Positions 1 through 7,243 of a stretch of 64,000 bases of DNA are shown one piece after another. Source of the DNA: CAWEPK01 sp963835595 (GTDB lineage Bacteria; Desulfobacterota; Syntrophorhabdia; Syntrophorhabdales; WCHB1-27). A program made the position numbers and the translations under genes. Positions within the stretch are counted from its first letter, which is position 1, and each line of letters begins with the position of its first letter. Below the pieces are notes generated by a model. That model was given only the letters and a program-made list of their open reading frames with translations, did not search any database and was not told where the DNA came from. The stretch is from the NCBI GenBank assembly GCA_963835595.1, contig CAWIGL010000003.1, positions 496,001-560,000 of the forward strand. The letters are read 5' to 3'.

Positions 1-982
1 AGGCGTCATAGGAGTCATGGGTCTTCCTGTACCTGCGGAGGACGTCTCCGAGGGTGGCGGCGACGAAGAAATACTGCTGCTTGAGGCGGAGCTCCTTGCC
101 TGCCAGAGAGGTATCGTTCGGGTAGAGGACCTTTGAGATGTTCTCACTGTTGTTCTTGTCCTCAACGGCCTTCACGTAATCGCCGCTATTGAAGTAATCG
201 AGGTTGAAATCGCGCGTCGATTTGGCAGCCCAGAGGCGCAGGGTGTTGACGAAGCCGTTCCTGTACCCCGGCACGGGGTAGTCATGGGCCATAGCCAGAA
301 TCTCGTCCGTATCGACCCAGGTCGACCTCTGGCGGCCGTCGCCGCCCGCATAGTTCGCGACGTGGCCGTAGAAGTGGACCGGGTAGAGCAGCTCCGCCCT
401 TGGGAATTCCCAGAAGTTGCCGTACCGGAGCCAGTTGTCCGGCCCTTCCGCCTGGTAGCCGTCCTTGATCCTCTGGCTGAAGATGCCGTACTCGTAGCGT
501 ATCCCGTACCCGTAGCTCGGATACCGGAGCGTCGCCATCGAATCGAGGTAGCAGGCGGCGAGCCTTCCGAGGCCGCCGTTGCCGAGCGCCGCGTCCCACT
601 CGTTCTCCAGGACCTCCTCGAAGCCGATGTCGAGGACGCCAAGGGCCTTTTGGTACTGCTCGGTAAGGCCGAGGTTGATGAGGTACGAGTTGAGGAGCCG
701 CCCCAGGAGGAACTCCATCGAAAGGTAATAGACGCGCTTCGCGTCCGTCCGGTAGTACTGCTGCTGCGTGCTGATCCAGTCGCGGACCATAGCCGTCCTG
801 ACCGAGAGGACGACGGCGTTGAACTTGTCTTTGGCAGTCGCCGAATACATGTCCTTCGCAAGGCCCAGGGTGAGGTGGTTGACAAGGGACTTGGCGTACC
901 GGTCGTCCGGGGCCCAGTCGGGCTTTACGTCCGTTGCATCGAGCGGCGTAACGTTTGCCCCGGTCTCCTGTTTCCGATCCAT
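1..982 (-). CDS. glgP: Glycogen/starch/alpha-glucan phosphorylase, N-terminal part (3' end off window)
   Basis: The frame runs open from an ATG at 982 through the window edge, giving about 327 residues of a protein usually near 820. It reads as the N-terminal half of a GT35 phosphorylase, which releases glucose 1-phosphate from glycogen in the cytoplasm. Clear family blocks include YYLSMEFLLGR, ALGNGGLGRLAACYLDS, the DYPVPGYRN stretch and the NSENISKVLYPND block. The catalytic C-terminal half with the PLP lysine is outside the window. AAGGAGG lies 5 bases upstream of the ATG, which decides the start. The upstream frame stays open for a while but has no comparable ribosome site. It is transcribed divergently from the ligase at 1291. 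No frameshift is seen here. Confidence 0.93.
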   Translation of the reverse strand, partial: MDRKQETGANVTPLDATDVKPDWAPDDRYAKSLVNHLTLGLAKDMYSATAKDKFNAVVLSVRTAMVRDWISTQQQYYRTDAKRVYYLSMEFLLGRLLNSYLINLGLTEQYQKALGVLDIGFEEVLENEWDAALGNGGLGRLAACYLDSMATLRYPSYGYGIRYEYGIFSQRIKDGYQAEGPDNWLRYGNFWEFPRAELLYPVHFYGHVANYAGGDGRQRSTWVDTDEILAMAHDYPVPGYRNGFVNTLRLWAAKSTRDFNLDYFNSGDYVKAVEDKNNSENISKVLYPNDTSLAGKELRLKQQYFFVAATLGDVLRRYRKTHDSYDA

Positions 983-1290
983 CGCCCCCTCCTTGCGAAA
1001 GAACTCGTAGTAGTGTTTATCGGCGAAAGCCGCCCAAAGATAAGCGCACGGGCGGCCTGAGCGCCTACTGCTTGTCCCTCCACATCCCGTACTTCTCGCG
1101 CAGGATCCTGTGGAGTATACGAGCGCGGACTGTTTCATGTATAATAGCAGTCAATATACATTACTTAGATCAATCGCCGTGTCAATAAGTTTCGGCAGTC
1201 TTGCGCAGATACGGGCGCCGGAAGGGGCGCGGAACGGCCGGCCGGCTGCAATCGGCCGGAAAGGCCCGGCAAAAATGGGGAGGGGAAGAG
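983..1290. promoter_or_regulatory. Divergent intergenic region between glgP and the acyl-CoA ligase
   Basis: No gene is supported here. On the plus strand a perfect TATAAT at 1140-1145 could serve the ligase, but no convincing -35 lies 16-18 bases upstream. On the minus strand TTGACA (1185-1180) followed 16 bases later by TAATGT could serve glgP with a leader of about 170 nt. The segment is noticeably AT-richer at 1135-1195 than the flanks, as expected for promoters. Neither assignment is strong. Confidence 0.4.
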
Positions 1291-2871
1291 ATGGCGGATA
1301 TTTACGTGCATATCGGTGAGATGCTCGCAAGGAACGGCAGGATGTACCCCGACGACGTCGCCCTGGTCGAAAGGACGCCGTCGGACAAAAAACGCCTCAC
1401 GATAACGTGGCGCGCCTTCGACGATGAGGCCAACGCCTTCGCCAACGCCCTCATTGCAAGGGGCGTCCGCAAGGGCGACAAGGTGATGCACCTGATGAAC
1501 AACTCCATCGACTGGCTCATCGCCTATTTCGGCATCGTCCGCACGGGGGCGTGGGTCGTCCCCCTCAATTTCCGGTTCACGAGCGACGACATAAAGTATT
1601 GCGCGGACGTCGCGGAGCCTGACATCCTCGTCTTCGGCGCGGAGTTCGCCGACAGGATCGACCCCATCAGGGCAAAGCTCGCCTCGGTCAAGCACTATAT
1701 CTGCGCTGGGGAGGGCTGCCCGTCTTACGCGGAAGCCTTTTCCAAGGTGCTTTCCGAAAGCCCCCGAAAGCCCACGGGCGTCCACATTACCTTCGACGAC
1801 CCCTGCGGCCTCTATTTCACCTCCGGCACGACCGGCCAGCCCAAGCCCATACTGCTGACCCACCTGAACATGGGATCCGCCTGCGTCACGGAGAACCTGC
1901 ACCATCTCCAGACGAAGAAGGACATCTTCATCTGCATCCCGCCCCTTTACCACACAGGCGCGAAGATGCACTGGTTCGGGAGCCTCATAGTCGGCGCGCC
2001 CTCGGTGCTCTTGAAAGGCGTCTCGCCCCAGTGGGTGTTCGAGGCGGTAAGCGAGGAGGCGGGCACCATCGTCTGGCTCCTCGTCCCCTGGGCGCAGGAC
2101 ATACTCCTGAAGCTCGACAGCGGAGAGCTGAAGCTGGCGGACTACAGGCTCTCCCAGTGGCGGCTCATGCACATCGGCGCGCAGCCCGTCCCGCCTGCAC
2201 TCATCATGCACTGGAAGCGATATTTTCCCGACATGGCCTACGACACGACCTACGGACTCAGCGAGGCGACAGGCCCCAACGTCGTCCACCTGGGTCTCGA
2301 AAACATCCACAAGGTCGGCGCCATCGGGCGGCCGGGCTTCAACTGGGACGCCCGCATCGTAGACGCTTCCGGCGCGGACACGGCGCGCGGAGAGCCGGGG
2401 GAGCTTATCGTCAGGGGCAACGGGGTCATGCGGGAATATTACAAGAACCCGGAAGCGACGGCAAAGGCCCTCAAAGACGGCTGGCTCTACACGGGAGACG
2501 TGGCGCGCCAGGACGAAGACGGCTTCATCTACATCGTCGATAGGGCCAAGGACGTCATCATCACGGGCGGGGAGAACGTCTTCCCCGTCGAGGTCGAGGA
2601 CTTCCTTCACACGAACCCTGCCGTCAAGGACGTGGCCGCCATCGGCATCCCCGACGAGCGGCTGGGGGAGATCGTAGCAGTCGTGGTCGATGTCGCGCCC
2701 GGCAAGACGCTGACGGAAGAAGAGCTGCTCAAATTTTGCGAGAAGCTGCCCAGGTACAAGCGGCCCCGCAAGGTCTTCTTCGGGGAGGTCCCCCGGAACC
2801 CTACGGGAAAGATAGAGAAACCGAAGCTGCGAAAACGGTACGCGGGCTCGGACAAGGCGTTCAGCGTGTAG
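1291..2871 (+). CDS. AMP-dependent acyl-CoA synthetase/ligase, probably for an aromatic or related carboxylic acid
   Basis: This 526-residue ANL-superfamily enzyme would activate a carboxylic acid with ATP and CoA, through an acyl-adenylate, in the cytoplasm. The P-loop-like motif TSGTTGQPKP, the YGLSEATGP motif, the YTGD motif and the C-terminal PTGKIEK catalytic-lysine motif are all present. The ATG at 1291 follows GGGGAGGGGAAGAG. The open frame extends further upstream, but with non-conserved sequence. A close paralogue starts at 49901 with the same N-terminal pattern (VHIGEMLARN). A DapA-like gene begins 23 nt downstream, probably in one operon. Substrate is not readable from the sequence. 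Benzoate or a related aromatic acid is inferred only from the neighbouring bam operon. Confidence 0.85.
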   Translation: MADIYVHIGEMLARNGRMYPDDVALVERTPSDKKRLTITWRAFDDEANAFANALIARGVRKGDKVMHLMNNSIDWLIAYFGIVRTGAWVVPLNFRFTSDDIKYCADVAEPDILVFGAEFADRIDPIRAKLASVKHYICAGEGCPSYAEAFSKVLSESPRKPTGVHITFDDPCGLYFTSGTTGQPKPILLTHLNMGSACVTENLHHLQTKKDIFICIPPLYHTGAKMHWFGSLIVGAPSVLLKGVSPQWVFEAVSEEAGTIVWLLVPWAQDILLKLDSGELKLADYRLSQWRLMHIGAQPVPPALIMHWKRYFPDMAYDTTYGLSEATGPNVVHLGLENIHKVGAIGRPGFNWDARIVDASGADTARGEPGELIVRGNGVMREYYKNPEATAKALKDGWLYTGDVARQDEDGFIYIVDRAKDVIITGGENVFPVEVEDFLHTNPAVKDVAAIGIPDERLGEIVAVVVDVAPGKTLTEEELLKFCEKLPRYKRPRKVFFGEVPRNPTGKIEKPKLRKRYAGSDKAFSV

Positions 2872-2894
2872 CGCGGGACAGGGAGGGTTTTCGA

Positions 2895-3941
2895 ATGAAC
2901 GATACGGCAGGTACGCGCAGCAAACTTATGTCGCGGCTTTTCCCGGATGGCATACCCAGGCTGTGGTGCCCGCTCCTGACCCATTACGACGGCGCAGGTC
3001 GCATCGACCCCGGCCGGATGTCTGCCCACCTGGGGCACATCAGCAGATGGGTGAAGGGCTACCTGGTGCCCGGCACGACTGGCGACGGGTGGGAACTGAA
3101 CGATGCGGAGGAAGAGGAGCTTGTGCGGTTCTCGGCGGCGGAAGCACGAAAGCGCGGCCTGGCGCTCCTTGCAGGCGTCCTCAAGCCCGACGCAGCGGCG
3201 ATGGTAAGACAGATAGACAGGATAATCGCCCTGGCCCGCGCCATAACGGGAAAGGAAAAGACAGCCGACTGCCTCGCCGCCGCGCGCATCGTCGCCTTCA
3301 CCGTCTGCCCGCCGAAGGGTAAGACGTTCACCCAGGAAGATATAACGGCCGGGCTCTCGGCGATACTCGATAAGGGCCTGCCTACGGCCCTCTACCAACT
3401 GCCGCAGGTGACGGAGAATGAGGTCTCGCCCGCCGTATTCGAGGCCCTGGTCGGGAAATATCCGAACCTGATCTTCTTCAAGGACACGAGCGGGTACGAC
3501 CGGGTGGCCCTATCGGACACGGAGAAAGGCGGGGTCTTCCTGACGCGGGGTGCGGAAGGCCGCTACGCGACCTGGCTAAAGGAGGGAGGCGGCCCTTACG
3601 ACGGCTTCCTCCTGAGCACGGCCAACTGCTTCGCGCACCTGTTGGCGGGCATTATCGAGGACGCAGGGAGGGGCGAACTTCGTGCTGCCGGAGAGGCGTC
3701 AGACAAGGTGGGCGCAGCCTTCGGCCGCGTCTTCGACATCGTGCAGCCGATGCCGCAGGGCAACGCCTTCACGAACGCGAACAAGGCCATCGACCATTTC
3801 TTTGCCTTCGGCCCCTCCGCCCGCTCGAAAGAAGGGCCGACGCTCCATGCAGGGGTCCGCATACCGCAGGACGTCATTGCGGGCGTGGGCAATGTCCTCG
3901 GAGACCTCGGCCTCATGCCCCGGAAAGGCTATCTGGAATAA
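2895..3941 (+). CDS. DapA/N-acetylneuraminate-lyase family aldolase (class I, Schiff base)
   Basis: This 348-residue TIM-barrel protein belongs to the dihydrodipicolinate synthase superfamily. It has the GTTGDGWEL loop near residue 61, a LYQLP tyrosine block near residue 165, and FFKDTSG, whose lysine would form the Schiff base with a keto-acid substrate. It is about 50 residues longer than ordinary DapA (about 295), so a lysine-pathway role is unlikely. ATG 2895 has AGGGAGGG upstream. The gene sits 23 nt behind an acyl-CoA ligase, so a lyase/aldolase step in carboxylic acid catabolism is plausible. The true reaction is unknown. Confidence 0.75.
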   Translation: MNDTAGTRSKLMSRLFPDGIPRLWCPLLTHYDGAGRIDPGRMSAHLGHISRWVKGYLVPGTTGDGWELNDAEEEELVRFSAAEARKRGLALLAGVLKPDAAAMVRQIDRIIALARAITGKEKTADCLAAARIVAFTVCPPKGKTFTQEDITAGLSAILDKGLPTALYQLPQVTENEVSPAVFEALVGKYPNLIFFKDTSGYDRVALSDTEKGGVFLTRGAEGRYATWLKEGGGPYDGFLLSTANCFAHLLAGIIEDAGRGELRAAGEASDKVGAAFGRVFDIVQPMPQGNAFTNANKAIDHFFAFGPSARSKEGPTLHAGVRIPQDVIAGVGNVLGDLGLMPRKGYLE

Positions 3942-3947
3942 AGCGGA

Positions 3948-4292
3948 TTAATGGGAAGCTGTCGTAGCGGCCTTATCCAGAACCTCCTCGGCCCATTGGT
4001 TCAGGCTCTTCCCCGCCGTTTTTGCCGTCGCTAATGCTTTCGCGTGAACCTCAGGAGAAACCCGCAACATCAACTTGCCGGAAGCTGTCCTTAAGGGCTT
4101 ACGACCCGTGGCTGCACAATCGGCCAAATAGTGTTCGATTGCGGCCTTGAAATCGGCCCGGAGTTCTTCAACGGTTTCTCCGTGAAACGTGATGCTGTCA
4201 GCGATACCGATTATCTTCCCCGAAAAAACATTATCCCTTTCATCAAATTCGATCCGAGCCGTATACCCCTTATAGTTCATCACATTTTTCAT
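3948..4292 (-). CDS. hicB: HicB-family antitoxin
   Basis: This 114-residue protein has the HicB layout. An N-terminal partially degraded RNase H-like fold (YTARIEFDERDNVFSGKIIG... ITFHGETVEELRADFKAAIEHYL) is followed by a C-terminal ribbon-helix-helix/Arc-like DNA-binding segment (KLMLRVSPEVHAKALATAK). It would neutralise HicA and repress the operon. The ATG at 4292 is preceded by GGAGGTGACACC and overlaps the hicA stop as ATGA, so translation is probably coupled. It converges on the upstream aldolase gene with a 6-nt gap. Confidence 0.88.
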   Translation of the reverse strand: MKNVMNYKGYTARIEFDERDNVFSGKIIGIADSITFHGETVEELRADFKAAIEHYLADCAATGRKPLRTASGKLMLRVSPEVHAKALATAKTAGKSLNQWAEEVLDKAATTASH

Positions 4293-4543
4293 GGTGTCAC
4301 CTCCAATGTCTCGAGCCACTGGCGCAACTCTTCGACCTGATACCTTTTTGCTTCCTTGCCCGGATGGGGGCGATGGAGGTACTGTCGACTTCCTTTAAGC
4401 TCGAAGACGACACGAGAACCGGCGCCCTCCCGAACATCTCCGCCTAGAGCAATCACCAATGCCTCTATGTCGGCAAACAGCATACCTCCTCGCGTGGGAA
4501 CCGCGAAGATCGCTTCAAGGATGCGCCGGTGCTTTGTTCTCAC
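4289..4543 (-). CDS. hicA: HicA-family mRNA interferase toxin
   Basis: This small protein is about 84 residues if started at the GTG at 4543; an in-frame ATG at 4561 would add six. It matches HicA: the start resembles KHRRILEAIF and the catalytic histidine lies in YLHRPHPGKE, followed by the basic tail region. HicA cleaves mRNA and is countered by HicB, encoded immediately downstream with an ATGA overlap. I prefer GTG 4543 because the protein homology begins there and because the upstream bases form a palindrome that looks like an operator. The start remains uncertain. Confidence 0.82.
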   Translation of the reverse strand: MRTKHRRILEAIFAVPTRGGMLFADIEALVIALGGDVREGAGSRVVFELKGSRQYLHRPHPGKEAKRYQVEELRQWLETLEVTP

Positions 4544-4550
4544 GATGTTA

Positions 4551-4571
4551 TGATAGCACATTATGCTATCA
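4551..4571. promoter_or_regulatory. Perfect inverted repeat upstream of hicAB, likely operator
   Basis: Two 8-base arms, TGATAGCA and TGCTATCA, are exact reverse complements separated by 5 bases (CATTA). The element lies 8 bases upstream of the hicA GTG and includes a CATAAT that could be a -10 box on the minus strand. Autoregulation by HicB binding to inverted repeats at the promoter is known for the family. Assignment to this palindrome is inferred. Confidence 0.6.
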
Positions 4572-4938
4572 AGAGCAAGCACAGCGTCTGCTGCTAAGGG
4601 CTCTCGAAAAGTGTCCGTTCATGCAAAGACTGCTTCCTGAAAGGCCAGATTTTCCTGGTATGACACGGTGTTGCGTGTTACAGTTGGCAATTATTGAATG
4701 GAAAAGATTGTGCCACAAAAAGGACGTTCGGCTGCGATGCCCCTGAGAGACTTTTATAATCTTATGATCGTCGCACTTGTCCCCCAGACGAAGCGAAACG
4801 GAATAAACGGAACTACGTCCCCCTCGGCCTGTTCTACGTCCCCCTCGGCCTGTTACGTCCCCCTCGGCCTTCCTACAGATCGTCTCCAAAGAAAATTAAA
4901 CGCCTGGCGGGATACCTGGGGGATGGGACAACCTCGGC
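4572..4938. other. Gene-free stretch between hicAB and the HEPN-like gene
   Basis: I see no convincing protein in this stretch. It has lower GC than the surrounding genome and holds a short direct-repeat cluster (4813-4873, listed separately). The adjoining sequence GAATAAACGGAACTACGTC resembles the short GC-rich repeat debris often left between genes, but I cannot assign a family. Confidence 0.5.
4813..4873. repeat. Short direct repeats, 21-nt unit, about 2.8 copies
   Basis: Two exact 21-nt copies at 4813-4833 and 4834-4854 share the core ACGTCCCCCTCGGCCT. They are followed by a third copy that keeps this core and then diverges. The unit is too short and too few in number for a CRISPR array. 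The array lies between a toxin-antitoxin pair and a HEPN-like gene. Confidence 0.8.
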
Positions 4939-5550
4939 TTAGGGAAGGGCTTCTATCTTTTCTTTGAGCGCCTTATAGTAATAGCCCTCTTGCGGCTCAT
5001 TGCCTAACGCGATATCCAGCATCAGCTGGAGGCTCATCAATACTCCGGGGATAACGTCTTCCGGCGTGGCTCCTTCGGGGAGAAATTCAGGGTCAATAGC
5101 CATCTCGAAGTTTATGAGCCACCATTTTTCGATCTTCCCAAACAGGTCAACAAGGGCTTTAAATTTAGTATGATCAAAGTTCCGGTTGGTATCTGCCAGA
5201 AAATCCATCAGCTCGTGGATGACCTTGTTTCTATGGCTCTTGATCTCATCAAAAGCCTGCATGTCAGAGTCGTCGATAGCGCCCATTTCTTTGAACCAAA
5301 GTAGCGACGCATACAGGGCGCTCTTTGACTTAGAAAGCACTTCGGTTTTGTATTTCTCGCTGATAATGAAGCCGCCCTTATTAAACCCGTCGCAAAAGAG
5401 CGTTTCGGGTTTTTCAATAACGCACTCCTTGAACTTCTCGAACGCCGCGACAAATAAAGAAATCGCAAGCAAATTTCCCCGTAAGGTCTCCGGGTGAAGA
5501 AATTTGTTCCAGGAATTTTCCGCTTCTTTTGAATAGTCGGAGCGCTTCAC
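4939..5550 (-). CDS. Uncharacterised HEPN-like protein (R-x4-H motif)
   Basis: This 203-residue, largely alpha-helical protein has no family I can name with certainty. The motif RNKVIH at residues 107-112 (R-x4-H) is the signature of HEPN domains, many of which are RNases in toxin-antitoxin or defence systems. An acidic helix precedes it, in line with HEPN architecture. No nucleotidyltransferase (MNT) partner is adjacent. The start codon is GTG at 5550. A perfect TATAAT (5562-5557) lies only 6 nt upstream, so either the mRNA is nearly leaderless or the true start is internal. Base composition is visibly lower in GC than the neighbours, suggesting acquisition by transfer. Confidence 0.55.
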   Translation of the reverse strand: MKRSDYSKEAENSWNKFLHPETLRGNLLAISLFVAAFEKFKECVIEKPETLFCDGFNKGGFIISEKYKTEVLSKSKSALYASLLWFKEMGAIDDSDMQAFDEIKSHRNKVIHELMDFLADTNRNFDHTKFKALVDLFGKIEKWWLINFEMAIDPEFLPEGATPEDVIPGVLMSLQLMLDIALGNEPQEGYYYKALKEKIEALP

Positions 5551-6098
5551 GTTTGAATTATATCATAGGGACGCACGGGGAGAAGCAATATGTTCACGGC
5601 TCCGGAAAGTATAGTCTGAAAAACTGCCTGAGCAATCCGTGGGCCGTAAGCTTAGGCGACAGAATGACACAAATTGTTAACTTTCTGCTTCCTGCCGCCT
5701 TTCATGCGGTATTCTCCGCCCAGCCCAGCAGGTCCAGCTTGCGGAATCGTAGGTGAACCAGAGTTTCCGCCGTAGATTGCCAAGATTATCGGATCCCCCC
5801 GAAAACGTTTGAGGGAAACTACATCTTAATAATATCCCACACTAGCACACGGTACAGCCCGCTCTTACCGCCGCCTTATGGATGCTCTTTATTCGATTGC
5901 GGCGGTTGCGGCGTGGAGGAGCGCCTCCAGGAATCGATGAGATGTGAATGCACTGTGAGACGTGTCGGCCGGAGATCGTACATACGTACATCGGAGGCCA
6001 CACGGCGAGCAGGGCGCCGCAGATCGCGATTCCGCCAGAGGCGCGAGTCCGGCCGCCAGAAGTACTCCGCAGTTGCTTTTCGCCTTTCGTCTTCGCCT
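5551..6098. other. Gene-free stretch before the mobB-like gene
   Basis: I find no supported gene in these 548 bases. Open frames on both strands lack family-like sequence and ribosome sites. Composition shifts from AT-richer (to about 5.85 kb) to the GC-rich background, so the boundary of the AT-rich patch lies here. The end of the patch may be degraded mobile-element sequence, but nothing is recognisable. Confidence 0.5.
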
Positions 6099-6533
6099 TC
6101 ACAGCCGCGTCGCGCCGGAAAGCTCGACGATCTTGCGGACGACCGATTCGTCGCATCCCAGGCGCGCCGCGAGAAGGGCGACCTTCGAGGCCGGGACGCC
6201 TGCGCCCCGGATGATGTCCGCCTTCTCCCTGGCGATTGCCGCCGAGGGCTTCGCATCGTCGGCCGTGAGATAGATCGCGCAATCGGGGGTGATCTCTTCC
6301 AGTATGCTGTTGCTCTCGATTACAAGAAAGGCAGCGTTTGGGTGGTCTGCGGCAATGCGCGAAAAAGGCGTGCCCATCGGGTAGAGACGGCCGCCGCCCT
6401 TCTTCTCGCGCTCGTGATGGCCGATCTTTACGCGCACTGCGCCGGGAAGCAGATCGCAGAGCGCCCGCGCGAGGTGAGTCTTGCCCACGTTGGAGCGCGC
6501 GCCCGAGACGACGATGACCTTCATATCATTCAA
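6099..6533 (-). CDS. P-loop GTPase resembling MobB (molybdopterin-guanine dinucleotide biosynthesis)
   Basis: This 144-residue protein starts with a beta strand and a Walker A loop, VVSGARSNVGKT. A GHHEREKKGGG loop and a VIESNS strand follow, fitting the MobB/SIMIBI fold. MobB assists attachment of the guanosine nucleotide to molybdopterin. It lies 101 nt downstream of bamI on the same strand. Cofactor maturation for the tungsten-pterin enzyme BamB is therefore a sensible but inferred role. The start could be ATG 6533 or ATG 6524; no strong ribosome site favours either. A different SIMIBI NTPase function is possible. Confidence 0.55.
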   Translation of the reverse strand: MNDMKVIVVSGARSNVGKTHLARALCDLLPGAVRVKIGHHEREKKGGGRLYPMGTPFSRIAADHPNAAFLVIESNSILEEITPDCAIYLTADDAKPSAAIAREKADIIRGAGVPASKVALLAARLGCDESVVRKIVELSGATRL

Positions 6534-6634
6534 GGCAGCAGGTCTGCCTTACCGGAAGGCTCTCTATCTCCCCGCTTCCCTTCCGGCATCTTGCCTGCTC
6601 CCCTTTTCGCGCCGGGGACAACAATCCCGTTACC

Positions 6635-7243
6635 TTACTTCCTCCCGTCCCCGTCCCCCGGTGGGAACGCCAGGGCCTCGACGAGGACGTAGGCCGCCTG
6701 GAGCGCCTCGGTGGGGCATAAGGGGAAGCATTCCTTGCAGCTCCAGCATTCCCTGGCGGCTATCTCAGGGACAAAGCTGATCTCTTTCCTTATCCCCCTG
6801 TCCACGAAGCCTATGGCGTTTGCCTTCTTGACCTCGTTGCAGTAGCGGACGCATAGGCCGCAGTGGATGCAGAAGGAGGGCTCTTTCTCGAAGCGGTTCT
6901 TGTCCGCGCCGTACTCTTTGGCATAGTCCTGGAGGATGAAGGCGTCGGGCGCATGGGCAAGCTGGAGCTCCAGGATCATCTTGCGTATCCTGTCTATCTT
7001 CTCGGAGCGGGTCGTCACCGATATGTTCTTCTCAGCAGGGTAGACGCAGGAGACGACGAGCCTTTTGGAACCCCTGCTCTCGACCTCGACTATGCAGAGC
7101 CGGCAGGCGCCGAAGGGCTCCAGCAACTCGTGCCAGCAAAGGGTGGGGATCGATATGCCGTTTGCCTTTGCCACCTCAAGGACGGTCTGCCCTTCCTTCG
7201 CCTTTACTTCCTTGCCGTCGATCTGAAAGACGATATCGCTCAT
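6635..7243 (-). CDS. bamI: BamI: NuoG/HoxU-like iron-sulfur subunit of benzoyl-CoA reductase complex
   Basis: This 202-residue cytoplasmic electron-transfer subunit has an N-terminal [2Fe-2S] plant-type ferredoxin domain (cysteines in TLCWHELLEPFGACRLC, then VVSC). A 2x[4Fe-4S] region follows (CIHCGLCVRYC and CWSCKECFPLCP). This matches the N-terminus of NuoG or HoxU. In class II benzoyl-CoA reductase complexes such a subunit works with NuoE/NuoF-like partners on the NADH-facing side. The start overlaps the bamH stop as ATGA. It is the last bam gene before the mobB-like gene. Confidence 0.85.
   Translation of the reverse strand: MSDIVFQIDGKEVKAKEGQTVLEVAKANGISIPTLCWHELLEPFGACRLCIVEVESRGSKRLVVSCVYPAEKNISVTTRSEKIDRIRKMILELQLAHAPDAFILQDYAKEYGADKNRFEKEPSFCIHCGLCVRYCNEVKKANAIGFVDRGIRKEISFVPEIAARECWSCKECFPLCPTEALQAAYVLVEALAFPPGDGDGRK

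Noticed and set aside
284..1060. Long plus-strand open frame over glgP
   Set aside because: It is antisense to a clearly conserved glycogen phosphorylase frame and its product has no family pattern.
1083..1130. Minus-strand tail LHRILREKYGMWRDKQ ending in TAG
   Set aside because: Looks protein-like, but no upstream conserved frame or start supports a gene in the intergenic region.
4813..4873. CRISPR array
   Set aside because: Units are directly adjacent without spacers and number fewer than three.
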